From Nitrospira sp. (lineage in GTDB: Bacteria > Nitrospirota > Nitrospiria > Nitrospirales > Nitrospiraceae): a stretch of 10,333 bases of DNA. The first letter of the stretch is position 1. Each line of letters starts with the position of its first letter. The position numbers were made by a program, and so were the translations under genes. The DNA is taken from contig JABMDH010000096.1 of NCBI GenBank assembly GCA_015904075.1, positions 7,971-18,303 on the forward strand. The letters are read 5' to 3'. The notes under the pieces were generated by a model. The model did no database searches. It saw nothing but the letters and a program-made list of their open reading frames with translations, and was not told where the DNA came from. This document shows positions 1 through 7,591 of this stretch, piece after piece.

Positions 1-2
1 GA

Positions 3-2504
3 CGAGATCCTATTCTCAAAGAACGACTGTTTGGAGTGACCGGCAATGAAGGAAATCACGGAGAAGATGCGAAAGAGTATTATTTCTATCTCGATTCAAC
101 ACCGACACACTCCTACATGAAATATCTCTATCGATACCCTCAGGCGGAGTTTCCGTATCAAAAACTTATCGAAGAGAATCGTCGCCGGGGCAAGCAGGAT
201 CCGGAATATGAACTGATGGATACGGGCGTCTTTGACGACAATCGATACTTCGATGTCACCGTGGAATATGCCAAAGCAACGCCTGAAGATGTGCTGATTC
301 GTATTCAGGTTACAAACCAGGGACCAGACCCTGCTGAACTCACGCTCCTGCCCACACTCTGGTTTCGGAACACCTGGTCGTGGGGGCTCGATGCCCGTCG
401 GCCCAGAATGCGGGAAGGAACTGCTGCAACTGGCATGAGCGTCATTGAGTTTGACCACGAATACTATGGTCGGCGTCGTCTTTTGTGTGAGCGCCAACCC
501 ACCCTGTTATTTACGGAGAATGAAACGAATAGCCGGCGGCTGTATGGTGATTTAGACGGGGCTCATTATGTGAAGGATAGCTTTCATGAATATATTATAA
601 ACTCTGATAAACGGGCCATAAATCCTGACATGGTAGGATCAAAGGCTGCTGCACACTATATCCTCACTCTTGAGGCAGGGGCTTCGGAGGTGATTCATCT
701 ACGGTTTACAAATGGAGACGGTGAGCAGGGGCTGTCACACGATGGGTTCAATGGAGTATTCACGCAGCGGATTCGGGAAGCCGACGAGTTCTACGACGAG
801 CTGGCGCCGCCGGGCCTCTCCTACGATACGCGGTTAGTGCAACGGCAAGCCTTCGCCGGACTGTTGTGGAGCAAGCAGTTCTATCACTACGACCTCAATC
901 GCTGGCTCAAGGGCGATCCGAGTATGCCGGAGCCACCGTCTGATCGACTTCGCGGGCGCAATGCCGACTGGACACATCTCTACAATGCCGATGTCATCTC
1001 GATGCCGGATAAGTGGGAATATCCGTGGTATGCCGCGTGGGACCTGGCGTTTCACTGTATCCCGCTGGCGATCGTCGATTCGACCTTCGCGAAAGAGCAG
1101 CTCATTCTGATGCTCCGCGAGTGGTATATGCATCCGAATGGGCAAATTCCGGCGTACGAGTGGGCGTTCGGTGACGTTAATCCGCCGGTCCATGCGTGGG
1201 CGGCGTGGCGTGTGTATAAGATCGAGAAAAAACGGAGAGGCGTAGGCGATCGTGTCTTTCTCGAGCGGGTGTTTCAAAAACTTCTGCTGAATTTCACCTG
1301 GTGGGTGAACCGAAAAGATGCCGAGGGAAAGAATATCTTCCAGGGCGGCTTCTTGGGGTTGGATAATATCGGGGTGTTCGATCGGAGTGCGCCATTGCCG
1401 ACCGGGGGACATATCGAGCAATCGGATGCGACCAGCTGGATGGGCATGTATTGCCTCAACATGCTGTCGATTGCACTGGAATTAGCCCGTGAGAATCGGG
1501 CCTACGAAGATGTCGCCAGCAAGTTTTTCGAGCATTTCGTCTATATCTGCCGGGCGATGAATAATATCGGCGGTGAAAAGATCGAGCTCTGGAACAGAGA
1601 AGACGGATTCTTTTACGATGTTCTGCATTTGCCCGACGGCCGAACGGTTCCACTCAAGGTACGATCTCTTGTCGGGTTGATCCCGCTCTTTGCGGTCGAG
1701 ACCCTGGACTCTGAACTCATCGACCGGCTCCCCCGGTTTAAACACCGGATGCAGTGGTTCATTGAAAACCGGCCGGACTTCAGCTCCCATGTGGATACGC
1801 AATCGCGGGATGGAGAGGTCCGGCGGTTCCTTTCTCTGGTCAACCCTGTGCGGCTAAAGTCGGTGCTGCGGTATATGCTGGATGAAAAGGAATTTCTATC
1901 TCCCTATGGCATCCGCGCCTTATCGCGCTTCCACAAGGATCACCCCTACACACTCTCGGCCATGGGCATGGAATATCGAGTCGACTATGAACCGGCAGAG
2001 TCCGGCACAGGCATTTTTGGCGGGAATTCGAATTGGCGGGGCCCGATCTGGCTGCCGACGAATTACCTGCTGATTGAATCGTTAACGCGGCTGGCGAAAG
2101 CCTGGGGTAGCGATTTCGCAATCCCGCGTCCCGGCGGTTCTCCGGCGACGCTGGGCGAGGTCGCGCAAGATCTCGCTAATCGTCTGATTCGCATCTTCAC
2201 CCTGGATGATCGCACTCGTCGCCCGCGCACGGCGTGGCTTGCCGTCTTTGAGAGGACCGACAAGACGAAAATCCAAGCCCGATCCTTTCTCAATGGTCTT
2301 GAAATACACTTAGGAGAGGCCTGTATGGGGCAGATCTCGGAAGTCTTTGACGGAGATGCTCCGCATCATCCACGTGGATGTCCGGCTCAGGCCTGGTCTG
2401 TCGCAGAGCCGTTGCGGGCCATGATCGAGGATCTCGGAGTCACCATCGAGCAGAACACCACACGCTCAAGGCGAGTAACTATACGCTCACGCAGAGGAGC
2501 TTAA
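3..2504 (+). CDS. MGH1-like glycoside hydrolase (GH63/glycogen-debranching-like), 5' partial
   Basis: Large carbohydrate-active enzyme of the MGH1-like (alpha/alpha)6-barrel type, related to mannosyl-oligosaccharide glucosidase (GH63) and to the C-terminal domain of glycogen debranching enzyme. The frame is open to the left edge: 11 codons ([11 protein letters not shown]) before the GTG at 36 fit the family, so the true start is upstream and roughly 100 residues are probably missing. Counting from that GTG, residues 1-260 form the N-terminal beta-rich domain ([19 protein letters not shown] at 5-23). The barrel covers about 270-800, with [10 protein letters not shown] around D336 as a candidate catalytic acid, [18 protein letters not shown] at 662-679, and a debranching-enzyme-like end ([29 protein letters not shown], 767-795). 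No signal peptide can be judged. Likely cytoplasmic and acting on alpha-glucosidic storage sugar, but the substrate cannot be read from sequence. The Arg-rich tail ([14 protein letters not shown]) has a short internal repeat. Confidence 0.88.
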   Translation, partial: RDPILKERLFGVTGNEGNHGEDAKEYYFYLDSTPTHSYMKYLYRYPQAEFPYQKLIEENRRRGKQDPEYELMDTGVFDDNRYFDVTVEYAKATPEDVLIRIQVTNQGPDPAELTLLPTLWFRNTWSWGLDARRPRMREGTAATGMSVIEFDHEYYGRRRLLCERQPTLLFTENETNSRRLYGDLDGAHYVKDSFHEYIINSDKRAINPDMVGSKAAAHYILTLEAGASEVIHLRFTNGDGEQGLSHDGFNGVFTQRIREADEFYDELAPPGLSYDTRLVQRQAFAGLLWSKQFYHYDLNRWLKGDPSMPEPPSDRLRGRNADWTHLYNADVISMPDKWEYPWYAAWDLAFHCIPLAIVDSTFAKEQLILMLREWYMHPNGQIPAYEWAFGDVNPPVHAWAAWRVYKIEKKRRGVGDRVFLERVFQKLLLNFTWWVNRKDAEGKNIFQGGFLGLDNIGVFDRSAPLPTGGHIEQSDATSWMGMYCLNMLSIALELARENRAYEDVASKFFEHFVYICRAMNNIGGEKIELWNREDGFFYDVLHLPDGRTVPLKVRSLVGLIPLFAVETLDSELIDRLPRFKHRMQWFIENRPDFSSHVDTQSRDGEVRRFLSLVNPVRLKSVLRYMLDEKEFLSPYGIRALSRFHKDHPYTLSAMGMEYRVDYEPAESGTGIFGGNSNWRGPIWLPTNYLLIESLTRLAKAWGSDFAIPRPGGSPATLGEVAQDLANRLIRIFTLDDRTRRPRTAWLAVFERTDKTKIQARSFLNGLEIHLGEACMGQISEVFDGDAPHHPRGCPAQAWSVAEPLRAMIEDLGVTIEQNTTRSRRVTIRSRRGA

Positions 2505-2561
2505 GGCCCTGGTGTTTCAGAGACAAAGATACCCATCGCACGGAAATGTCCGCAGTAGTTG

Positions 2562-2580
2562 AGTCACTCATTGCGTGACT
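2562..2580 (+). terminator. weak hairpin downstream of the glycoside hydrolase
   Basis: A perfect 6-bp stem (AGTCAC/GTGACT) with a 7-nt loop lies 58 nt after the glycoside hydrolase stop and is followed by TTCTCA. The stem is short and there is no real T-tract, so intrinsic termination is only possible. It does separate this gene from the promoter-like sequence of the next unit. Confidence 0.25.
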
Positions 2581-2597
2581 TTCTCACGGCACTTCTC

Positions 2598-2627
2598 TTG
2601 ACAGCAGGATACACGCGTCCGTACTCT
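2598..2627 (+). promoter_or_regulatory. candidate sigma70 promoter of the GlcG-lipoprotein-DUF3565 set
   Basis: A perfect -35 TTGACA (2598-2603) is followed 18 nt later by TACTCT (2622-2627), a poor -10 hexamer. It lies about 50 nt before the GlcG start codon, where a promoter would be expected. The weak -10 suggests low activity or a need for an activator. Confidence 0.35.
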
Positions 2628-2667
2628 CCAGGCACAATCCATCACTGTATTGTAATCCGACGATTCC

Positions 2668-2672
2668 GGAGG
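2668..2672 (+). promoter_or_regulatory. ribosome binding site fixing the GlcG start
   Basis: GGAGG sits 6 nt before the ATG at 2679. The frame is open further upstream to 2559, but only the 2679 start has this site and gives a normal signal peptide, so it decides the start. Confidence 0.8.
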
Positions 2673-2678
2673 TTCGTT

Positions 2679-3233
2679 ATGACAGGTCGTCTCAATGACC
2701 GACACAGTTTGTGGGTATTGCTGACTGTCGTTGCCGCAATGACTGTATTGCTCGCTGGACTAATGGCGGTGCGGCCGGCCTTAGCCGAGGAATTGCCCAA
2801 AGAATCGGTTTTACTCCTTGGAATCGCCAACAAGGCGATTTATGCGGCACTCGAATCTTGCAAGAAGGATGGATACCGCGGGAGTGTATCCGTAGTCGAC
2901 CGGGCCGGTGTGTTGCGCGCCATGGGACGATCCGATGGGGCGGGGTCGCATACGGTCGATAGTAGCCGGAAAAAAGCCTATACCGCGGCCAGTGTGCACA
3001 GAACTACGACGGAGTTAGCTGATCTCACGATGAAGGTGCCAACGTTGCAGGCGCTGGGCAATATCAACAACGAGATGTTGATTCTGGGCGGTGGGCTGCC
3101 GATTGAGATCGGTGGTGAGATTGTGGGTGGTATCGGGGTCAGCGGAGCGCCAGGCACTCATCTTGACGATGCCTGCGCCCAGGATGGTCTCGATGCGATC
3201 GGTGCCGCACCGAAGGTTGGTACGTCCAAGTGA
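2679..3233 (+). CDS. exported GlcG/HbpS-family heme-binding protein
   Basis: Encodes 184 residues of the GlcG/HbpS (DUF336) family, small alpha/beta proteins. Some members bind heme (HbpS of Streptomyces); others are encoded in glycolate or degradation operons without a settled role. Residues 11-36 form a hydrophobic signal peptide ending in RPALA|EE, so the mature protein is periplasmic. Family hallmarks are SVVDRAGVLRAMGRSDGA (71-88), the SRKKAYTAAS segment (96-105), GGGLPIEIGGEIVGGIGVSG (137-156) and a closing DDACAQDGL (163-171). Length is normal for an exported member. It is the first gene of a set of three and its stop overlaps the start of the lipoprotein gene, so translation is probably coupled. 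Heme binding is inferred from the family, and no specific heme ligand can be assigned by eye. Confidence 0.87.
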   Translation: MTGRLNDRHSLWVLLTVVAAMTVLLAGLMAVRPALAEELPKESVLLLGIANKAIYAALESCKKDGYRGSVSVVDRAGVLRAMGRSDGAGSHTVDSSRKKAYTAASVHRTTTELADLTMKVPTLQALGNINNEMLILGGGLPIEIGGEIVGGIGVSGAPGTHLDDACAQDGLDAIGAAPKVGTSK

Positions 3234-3685
3234 CATCTGTCTGGCATGCCGCTGCTCTGGGAGGTGCCCTGTGGCTGAGCGTCGGGTGCAACAGCAGCAC
3301 ACCAGAGCCGGTGTCCATGCAGATTCCGTCGGCAAAATTACGCTTGACGATTGAGCGAATGGCCACCGATCCATTTCTCTCCCGGCATACTCTCACATTG
3401 AAGGTTGAAGGGGAGGGTAGCTGTACGTCGTCAACAGAGCTATTCCCCAACACAGGACACGTCAGCAGACGAAATATATTCCTCGCGCCGAAGGGAATGA
3501 TCTATGTGGTAGGACAATTCGATGCGCGGATCATCAACCCCGGGGATTGCCAGACGACGCTGTCCGAATTCCAGCACCTGGACCGCAACGTGGTTTTTAT
3601 TGGCAGTTTCGATGAAGACAAGGAACGCCGGTGGATCTACTACTCAGCGGCTGACCGCCCGGAGCTGCCGTTCGAGAAACGATAG
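3230..3685 (+). CDS. small orphan lipoprotein, function unknown
   Basis: Encodes 151 residues from a GTG that overlaps the GlcG stop by 4 nt (GTGA), indicating translational coupling. The N-terminus is a short lipoprotein signal: hydrophobic residues 7-18 then SVG-C20. The lipobox is atypical at -3 (Ser), so lipidation is likely rather than certain. The mature part (21-151) looks beta-rich with no recognised domain. C65 and C107 could form one disulfide. The motif-like pieces are LRLTIERMATDPFLSRHTLT (37-56) and RNVVFIGSFDEDKERRWIYY (119-138). I do not recognise the family. Its coupling to an exported heme-binding-type protein suggests an envelope partner of that protein, which is inference only. 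Confidence 0.72.
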   Translation: MTSVWHAAALGGALWLSVGCNSSTPEPVSMQIPSAKLRLTIERMATDPFLSRHTLTLKVEGEGSCTSSTELFPNTGHVSRRNIFLAPKGMIYVVGQFDARIINPGDCQTTLSEFQHLDRNVVFIGSFDEDKERRWIYYSAADRPELPFEKR

Positions 3686-3707
3686 AAACGAATATCGTCG
3701 CGCGTTC

Positions 3708-3920
3708 ATGAACCAACCCATTGTCGGTTATCATCAGGATGAAGAGAGCGATTGGGTAGCCGATCTAGCCTGTGGTCATGGACAGCATGTGCGACATCAG
3801 CCGCCATTTTTCAGTAGGCCCTGGGTGCTGACGGAGTCGGGACGAACTCAGTATCTTGGCACTATTCTGAACTGCAAGAAGTGCGAGGAGCCGCCGGATA
3901 AACCCTCTCTCTCAGCATGA
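3708..3920 (+). CDS. DUF3565 family protein, probable small metal-binding protein
   Basis: A 70-residue cytoplasmic protein matching the DUF3565 pattern almost end to end: QPIVGYHQDEESDWVADLACGH at the start, RHQPPFFSRPWVLT (29-42), then GR...LGTILNCKKCE. Conserved C22, H24, H27 and H30 with the C56-x2-C59 pair look like a zinc-ribbon-type or other metal site. No function is established for the family. It starts 22 nt after the lipoprotein stop with no clear Shine-Dalgarno, so it probably depends on read-through or coupling from upstream. The start is chosen because family members begin within a few residues of this Met. The stop faces the end of the convergent heme lipoprotein gene only 30 nt away. 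Confidence 0.85.
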   Translation: MNQPIVGYHQDEESDWVADLACGHGQHVRHQPPFFSRPWVLTESGRTQYLGTILNCKKCEEPPDKPSLSA

Positions 3921-3950
3921 ACCTGCATCGAACGTTCTCCTGTTCCCATT

Positions 3951-4868
3951 TTAATTAGCATAGCAATTCCTGATCGGATCATTATCGGGGGAATTGTGCG
4001 CACAGTTAGGTCCCATCGGCCTCGGTATCCTGACATAGCCTTCAGTCGTGTGGCCTTTGTCCAATATCTCATAATGAGCTTCGTGACAGGCTCCTGAACA
4101 GCCTGGAATCGTCGGAAGTGGATTGTGCAGAGCTACAGATTTTCCTCCAATCGGAATAAAGCGTGGGTGGGTGATCGTCATTCCACCCGGAGCTGCTGGC
4201 CCTGGTTGTGTGGAGTGCTCAACCCGTGTGGTAAATGTCGGACGAGTCTGCTTCGGCCTCAACACGGTGGCCCATGTCGGATCATCAGGGGCGACAAGAA
4301 ATGCGTTGCTCCCGCGATGGCATTCGGTGCATGGGACTGTTCCCGGAGCGAATCCCTGCTCAGGATCGCGAAGTGACGCCATCGTGACTTCCGCCGTCTG
4401 CGGCGTCCAACGGGAACTCGCCTGATTCGGGTCGTTTTCCCAAAAACAGGCATGTCCGGTTGCGGCACTTTGACAGATGACCTGGAATGTACCGCCGTTC
4501 CTTGCGAGCGCAATGCAGGCACCTCTAACGGTCGGAGAGGTGTAGGACCAAACGCTCGCAAATGTCGCATTGTCAGCTTGTACCTTGTCCAAATGATTGG
4601 GAGTGAGCAAGATGGTACTGAGGTTGCCGTGGGGCTCCCAGTCCGATGCAGAGGCTTTCCAGTCAGGTGGTATAGGGACACTTTTGGTACGGCAGGTTTT
4701 CATATACGCTGTATTGCTCTCGCTCGCGGCAAAAACACTCGCAGATCGAACTGGTTCGGTCTGTTTCGGCGACTCCATGAATAAGCAGCCGGCGAGCAAG
4801 ACAGAGGCCAAGGCCAAAACAAAGGCCGTGCGCGCTCGCTCCGGTTGTTCGCGTTGCCCGATACCCAT
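3951..4868 (-). CDS. c-type heme lipoprotein with CxxCH and CX3CH motifs
   Basis: Encodes 305 residues. Residues 14-28 are a clear lipoprotein signal (hydrophobic, LLAG-C28). A standard heme-c motif is present, C180-T-E-C183-H184 (PCTECHRGSNAF). A second, unusual C257-S-G-A-C261-H262 (CX3CH) lies 77 residues later and could bind a second heme c or form a disulfide. Other cysteines (C59, C118, C132, C141, C289, C302) suggest a disulfide-rich envelope fold. The segments FASVWSYTSPTVRGACIAL and VICQSAATGHACFWEN precede the heme motif. No named cytochrome family is recognised, and Met or His axial ligands cannot be assigned. It is the last gene of the minus-strand copper/heme block, with its own promoter-like element and a strong GGAGGAG site 6 nt before the ATG. 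A redox role next to the blue-copper propeller protein is inferred from context. Confidence 0.82.
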   Translation of the reverse strand: MGIGQREQPERARTAFVLALASVLLAGCLFMESPKQTEPVRSASVFAASESNTAYMKTCRTKSVPIPPDWKASASDWEPHGNLSTILLTPNHLDKVQADNATFASVWSYTSPTVRGACIALARNGGTFQVICQSAATGHACFWENDPNQASSRWTPQTAEVTMASLRDPEQGFAPGTVPCTECHRGSNAFLVAPDDPTWATVLRPKQTRPTFTTRVEHSTQPGPAAPGGMTITHPRFIPIGGKSVALHNPLPTIPGCSGACHEAHYEILDKGHTTEGYVRIPRPMGPNCAHNSPDNDPIRNCYAN

Positions 4869-4874
4869 AGTAAA

Positions 4875-4881
4875 CTCCTCC
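4875..4881 (-). promoter_or_regulatory. strong ribosome binding site of the heme lipoprotein
   Basis: On the minus strand GGAGGAG lies 6 nt before the ATG at 4868, near the ideal anti-Shine-Dalgarno complement and spacing. It supports this start and efficient translation. Confidence 0.8.
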
Positions 4882-4911
4882 GGTGGGGGCTACTCCACAC
4901 CAGGCCATTTC

Positions 4912-4938
4912 GTTATACCTGGCAGGAGAGAATGTCAA
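4912..4938 (-). promoter_or_regulatory. promoter-like element for the heme lipoprotein
   Basis: Minus-strand TTGACA (4933-4938) and TATAAC (4912-4917) are separated by 15 nt, shorter than the usual 17. The predicted start would leave a leader of about 37 nt. A short inverted repeat (CCAGG...CCTGG) flanks the -10 and start region and could be an operator. The hexamers are strong but the spacing is poor, so regulation or a false hit are both possible. Confidence 0.45.
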
Positions 4939-5007
4939 GACGCGAAGAGAGATGAGTCGTATGGAGGTCAGGGAGCTGTAGAGGGCCTGTTTTGTCTGTA
5001 CAATCAG

Positions 5008-5049
5008 AGGGCCCGGTGGGATGGCGATGAACCATCCGCACCAGGCCCT
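5008..5049 (-). repeat. long GC-rich hairpin between the propeller and heme lipoprotein genes
   Basis: Arms 5008-5024 and 5032-5049 pair over about 17 bp (minus-strand GGGCCTGGTGCGGATGG against CCATCCCACCGGGCCC) with one G-T pair and one bulged base, around a 7-nt loop. No T-tract follows on either strand. It may stabilise the 3' end of the propeller mRNA or act with the neighbouring hairpin as a terminator. A further GGCCC-rich copy near 4982-4988 could pair alternatively. Confidence 0.5.
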
Positions 5050-5069
5050 TGAGTAGGCAACGTATATTA

Positions 5070-5092
5070 GTTGCCGGAATGATTCCGGCAAC
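5070..5092 (-). terminator. perfect hairpin just after the propeller gene
   Basis: A perfect 10-bp inverted repeat (GTTGCCGGAA/TTCCGGCAAC) with a 3-nt loop begins 12 nt beyond the stop of the propeller gene on the minus strand. The position is right for a terminator, but the following minus-strand bases (TAATATACG) are A/T-rich without a T-run, so termination may be partial. It could also be a dispersed palindromic repeat. Confidence 0.45.
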
Positions 5093-5104
5093 CTGAATAA
5101 TTCT

Positions 5105-7183
5105 CTAATCCTGGCATTGGGTAAGACCGGTGCTCGGGAACGGATTTTTCTGTTCCGGCGAGAGTTGATCGCAGAGTGTCGGGGGCAGTTTCTGCACCCA
5201 ACCGTTATAGACATTGGGCACAGGCAATACTCCCTGACCACCCATGCCGAAGTTGGCGATCATAGTATCGTCCTTCTTATCCGCAGCAAGTCCATTGTCG
5301 ACTAACACGATCGAACCGGCAATCTGAGCGTCACTTGCATTGCCGTCATTGTCTGGATCAATGTCATAGACAATTAAGCGGTTTGCAAACTTGCTGGTGA
5401 CGTAGGCGTAATAGCCTCCCGCTGGGTTGGACTCGGATTGCGCTTTTGCGCCGAAGTTCACCCCATGGCAACCTGGATCGCAGGGGAGCATCTTCACCAG
5501 CGCGGCCTGCGAAGCGACGGGGTCGGCTGGATTGATCAGACTGGTATCAATGATGGTGATGGTTCCCGTAAGGGTGTTTCCCGTGACCACAAATCTCCCA
5601 TCCGGACTCACCGGCGTTTGAATCGGCAGACCGCCGACCGCTCCGTTTATAGCTCCAGTAATTGGGTTGTAGTGCTGGAGCAAGCTGATATCGACGATCT
5701 TCTGCCCAGGTAACGCGCCCCCGCAAGTGAGAGCCACTCCGGAAGGTCCGCACATGACGGAAATACTGTGTCCCAGATAGTTGGACACGTAGTACCGTGT
5801 TGAGGCTGGGTCCATCGATGCGGCAATCGGCAACGGTCCCGTTGTGTTCTTTGCCGCAATGGAATTGCTTGTGAAATCAAAGAGCGTTGAATCACCCGTA
5901 TTGGAATTGGGTGTGACCATCGATAAACTATCGAATCCCATCCAATGGGCATGGGGTTGTGCTTGTCGATCTCCAGGACCTTGCACCAGAATATTGCGGT
6001 TGATGCTCAGCGTCTTCGTGATGGCATTCCTGTTCAATTCGACAACTGAATCCCCTCCGTTCAGTCCCACATGCACTTGCTCTGTATCGACCCGCGTCAT
6101 GACATGGGCTGGATCCTTGTCGAGAACCAATTCCTGTATCAGCGATCCGTCTGCTCGGTTAAGCACGTAGAGACTCTTGCCGTGCCACTCCGTCTGATAG
6201 ATCTCATTCTGGTCATGGCTCGCCCACATGTTGTGGGCGTTGTTCATTTTCAGACCAGGCAGGGCGATCTTCCGTTTCACCTGCCAGGTTTCCGCATCAA
6301 CGACCGTGATAGTGCTGGGATAGGCATCGCCTTTTCCCTGGCTCACTTCGTACTGTGTATCCACCCATACTTCGCCGATACCCGGGATTGTAGGAGCGGT
6401 TTGCGCATCGATGTTCTCGCCATCGAAGAATGATTGCAGCGCTGCATTCAAATCGTCAACGACTCCACCTGTGGCTGAGAGATCTAGAGCCCCGACAGGA
6501 TTGACTCGAACTGGCACTGGAGGAAAGGCTGTCCGGTACGGCTGATCAACCTTGGTATAGTCCTTCCAGTTCGAGGGACTGGTGACCACAAAGAATGCAC
6601 GCAACAGCCTGAGACCCAGGTTTGAATTGCTGGTGAAGGCGTTTGCGTCATTGGCTGGGTGGCGTACATCCACAGTGTGTGTGACGCCAAAGAGATGAAG
6701 ATTGTCCCCGATATCAAGGCCCGTAGTCGTCGGATCATCCACGATCACGCCGGCTAACATGTAGGGATGTAGTTTGCACACAAACACATGGAGGCCAGGT
6801 GTTCTCAAGACTACGTCATGGTCGTCCTTGTTCGCTGCGTCTTGATCGAGCCGTTCTGCCGGCGTCGAACCGGCTGGCCAAATCAGGCTTGTGACAGTGT
6901 GAAGGCTTTCGACTCGCGATGGGCCATTCGCACCGCCGGGACCATGTGCCGACTTGGTTTGAAGAAACCGAACCCTATCACCTGGTTGTACGATGGCAAG
7001 GGAGCTGGACCCGCCAGGTAGAGTCACGCCGGTGTCAAACCAGTGGCCCGCTTCGTCTGTTACGTCAAACGTCACGGCCACTTTAGGGCCCTGCGCTTTA
7101 GAGGCCACAGGATTTTTCCCTTCACATCCGACCATTCCAGCTGCGAGACATAAAACGGCTGGAAGAATATAATACTTCTTCAT
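5105..7183 (-). CDS. lipoprotein with amicyanin-like type 1 copper domain and beta-propeller
   Basis: Encodes 692 residues from the ATG at 7183 (numbering used here). Alternative starts are ATG 7195 (MSDRMKK) and GTG 7222. I chose 7183 because MKKYYILPAVLCLAAGMVG-C20 is a compact lipoprotein signal, although no start has a strong Shine-Dalgarno. Residues 34-150 form a cupredoxin: candidate type 1 copper ligands are H95 (SLHTVT) and C136, H139, M142 in VCKLHPYM, the same spacing as amicyanin CTPHPFM. From about 270 on comes a YVTN/nitrous-oxide-reductase-like beta-propeller with strands such as STITVVDAETWQV and GTITIIDTS. It is rich in His: H317, H323, H334, H360, H371, H411, H413. C568-D-P-G-C572-H573 (CX3CH) lies late in the propeller; C478/C487 and C671/C690 look like disulfide pairs. 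Probably envelope-anchored and redox-active; the substrate is unknown. NosZ has similar parts in the opposite order. Confidence 0.85.
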   Translation of the reverse strand: MKKYYILPAVLCLAAGMVGCEGKNPVASKAQGPKVAVTFDVTDEAGHWFDTGVTLPGGSSSLAIVQPGDRVRFLQTKSAHGPGGANGPSRVESLHTVTSLIWPAGSTPAERLDQDAANKDDHDVVLRTPGLHVFVCKLHPYMLAGVIVDDPTTTGLDIGDNLHLFGVTHTVDVRHPANDANAFTSNSNLGLRLLRAFFVVTSPSNWKDYTKVDQPYRTAFPPVPVRVNPVGALDLSATGGVVDDLNAALQSFFDGENIDAQTAPTIPGIGEVWVDTQYEVSQGKGDAYPSTITVVDAETWQVKRKIALPGLKMNNAHNMWASHDQNEIYQTEWHGKSLYVLNRADGSLIQELVLDKDPAHVMTRVDTEQVHVGLNGGDSVVELNRNAITKTLSINRNILVQGPGDRQAQPHAHWMGFDSLSMVTPNSNTGDSTLFDFTSNSIAAKNTTGPLPIAASMDPASTRYYVSNYLGHSISVMCGPSGVALTCGGALPGQKIVDISLLQHYNPITGAINGAVGGLPIQTPVSPDGRFVVTGNTLTGTITIIDTSLINPADPVASQAALVKMLPCDPGCHGVNFGAKAQSESNPAGGYYAYVTSKFANRLIVYDIDPDNDGNASDAQIAGSIVLVDNGLAADKKDDTMIANFGMGGQGVLPVPNVYNGWVQKLPPTLCDQLSPEQKNPFPSTGLTQCQD

Positions 7184-7591
7184 CCGATCGCTCATTTTGT
7201 GATGAATCTGATAGAAACGCACTTCAATTAATTTGTGTTAGACCGGCATCTCAATTGGCTAGAATTGGCTGTGGGTGCGTTTTATAGCCTGCCAGATTTG
7301 TAGGTGTCAATCCTATACTTGAGAGGGGTTGCTAAGGATGCTCGACGGCACAGGGCGATGCCTTCATCGAGAGGTTTTTCGGTGATTAGGAGGGTACCTC
7401 TAGATATCTTTTCTGAAATCCTCGCTTGAGGCGTTCTCACACAAACAATTCCAGCCTCTGTAGCTTTCGGTCATTTCTTAGATAACTATCTGTGATTAGG
7501 TCGTTTGACAGCCTGTTTCATCCAAAATGGATGAGCTCCGGGAATACTCTCCAGCCTGATCTCATGACCCTGTGTGAGCGTCGTCGAACGG
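7184..7591. other. gene-free stretch between the copper store and the propeller gene
   Basis: About 400 nt with no credible coding sequence. It holds the propeller promoter and leader (7184-7310). It also holds a short palindrome AGATA-AC-TATCT (7480-7491), a GTGATTAGG direct repeat (7382-7390 and 7492-7500), and a 7-bp hairpin TCATCCA/TGGATGA (7518-7534) that may mark the 3' end of the copper-storage transcript, though no T-tract follows it. An sRNA or operator could hide here, but nothing proves it. Confidence 0.5.
7281..7310 (-). promoter_or_regulatory. strong sigma70-type promoter of the cupredoxin-propeller gene
   Basis: On the minus strand a perfect TTGACA (7305-7310) is followed after 18 nt by TATAAA (7281-7286). 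Transcription would start near 7274, giving a leader of about 90 nt before the ATG at 7183. The leader contains a direct repeat of AGCCAATT (plus-strand 7253-7260 and 7263-7270), a possible regulator site just downstream of the start point. Confidence 0.65.

Noticed and set aside
36..38. GTG at 36 as the start of the glycoside hydrolase
   Set aside because: The frame is open to the left edge and the preceding 11 codons continue the family sequence, so the gene begins outside the window.
834..1421. 195-codon minus-strand open frame inside the glycoside hydrolase
   Set aside because: Its composition is that of an antisense shadow of a clear gene, with no recognisable domain.
2559..2678. N-terminal extension of the GlcG-type protein
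   Set aside because: It lacks a ribosome site, overlaps the candidate promoter, and would place about 40 residues before a normal signal peptide; the 2679 start has GGAGG at ideal spacing.
7356..7401. CGATG/CATCG hairpin followed by TTTTT, and the AGAGGT/ACCTCT inverted repeat
   Set aside because: The 5-bp stem would terminate plus-strand transcription, where no gene ends nearby; the other repeat has a 20-nt loop and may be chance.
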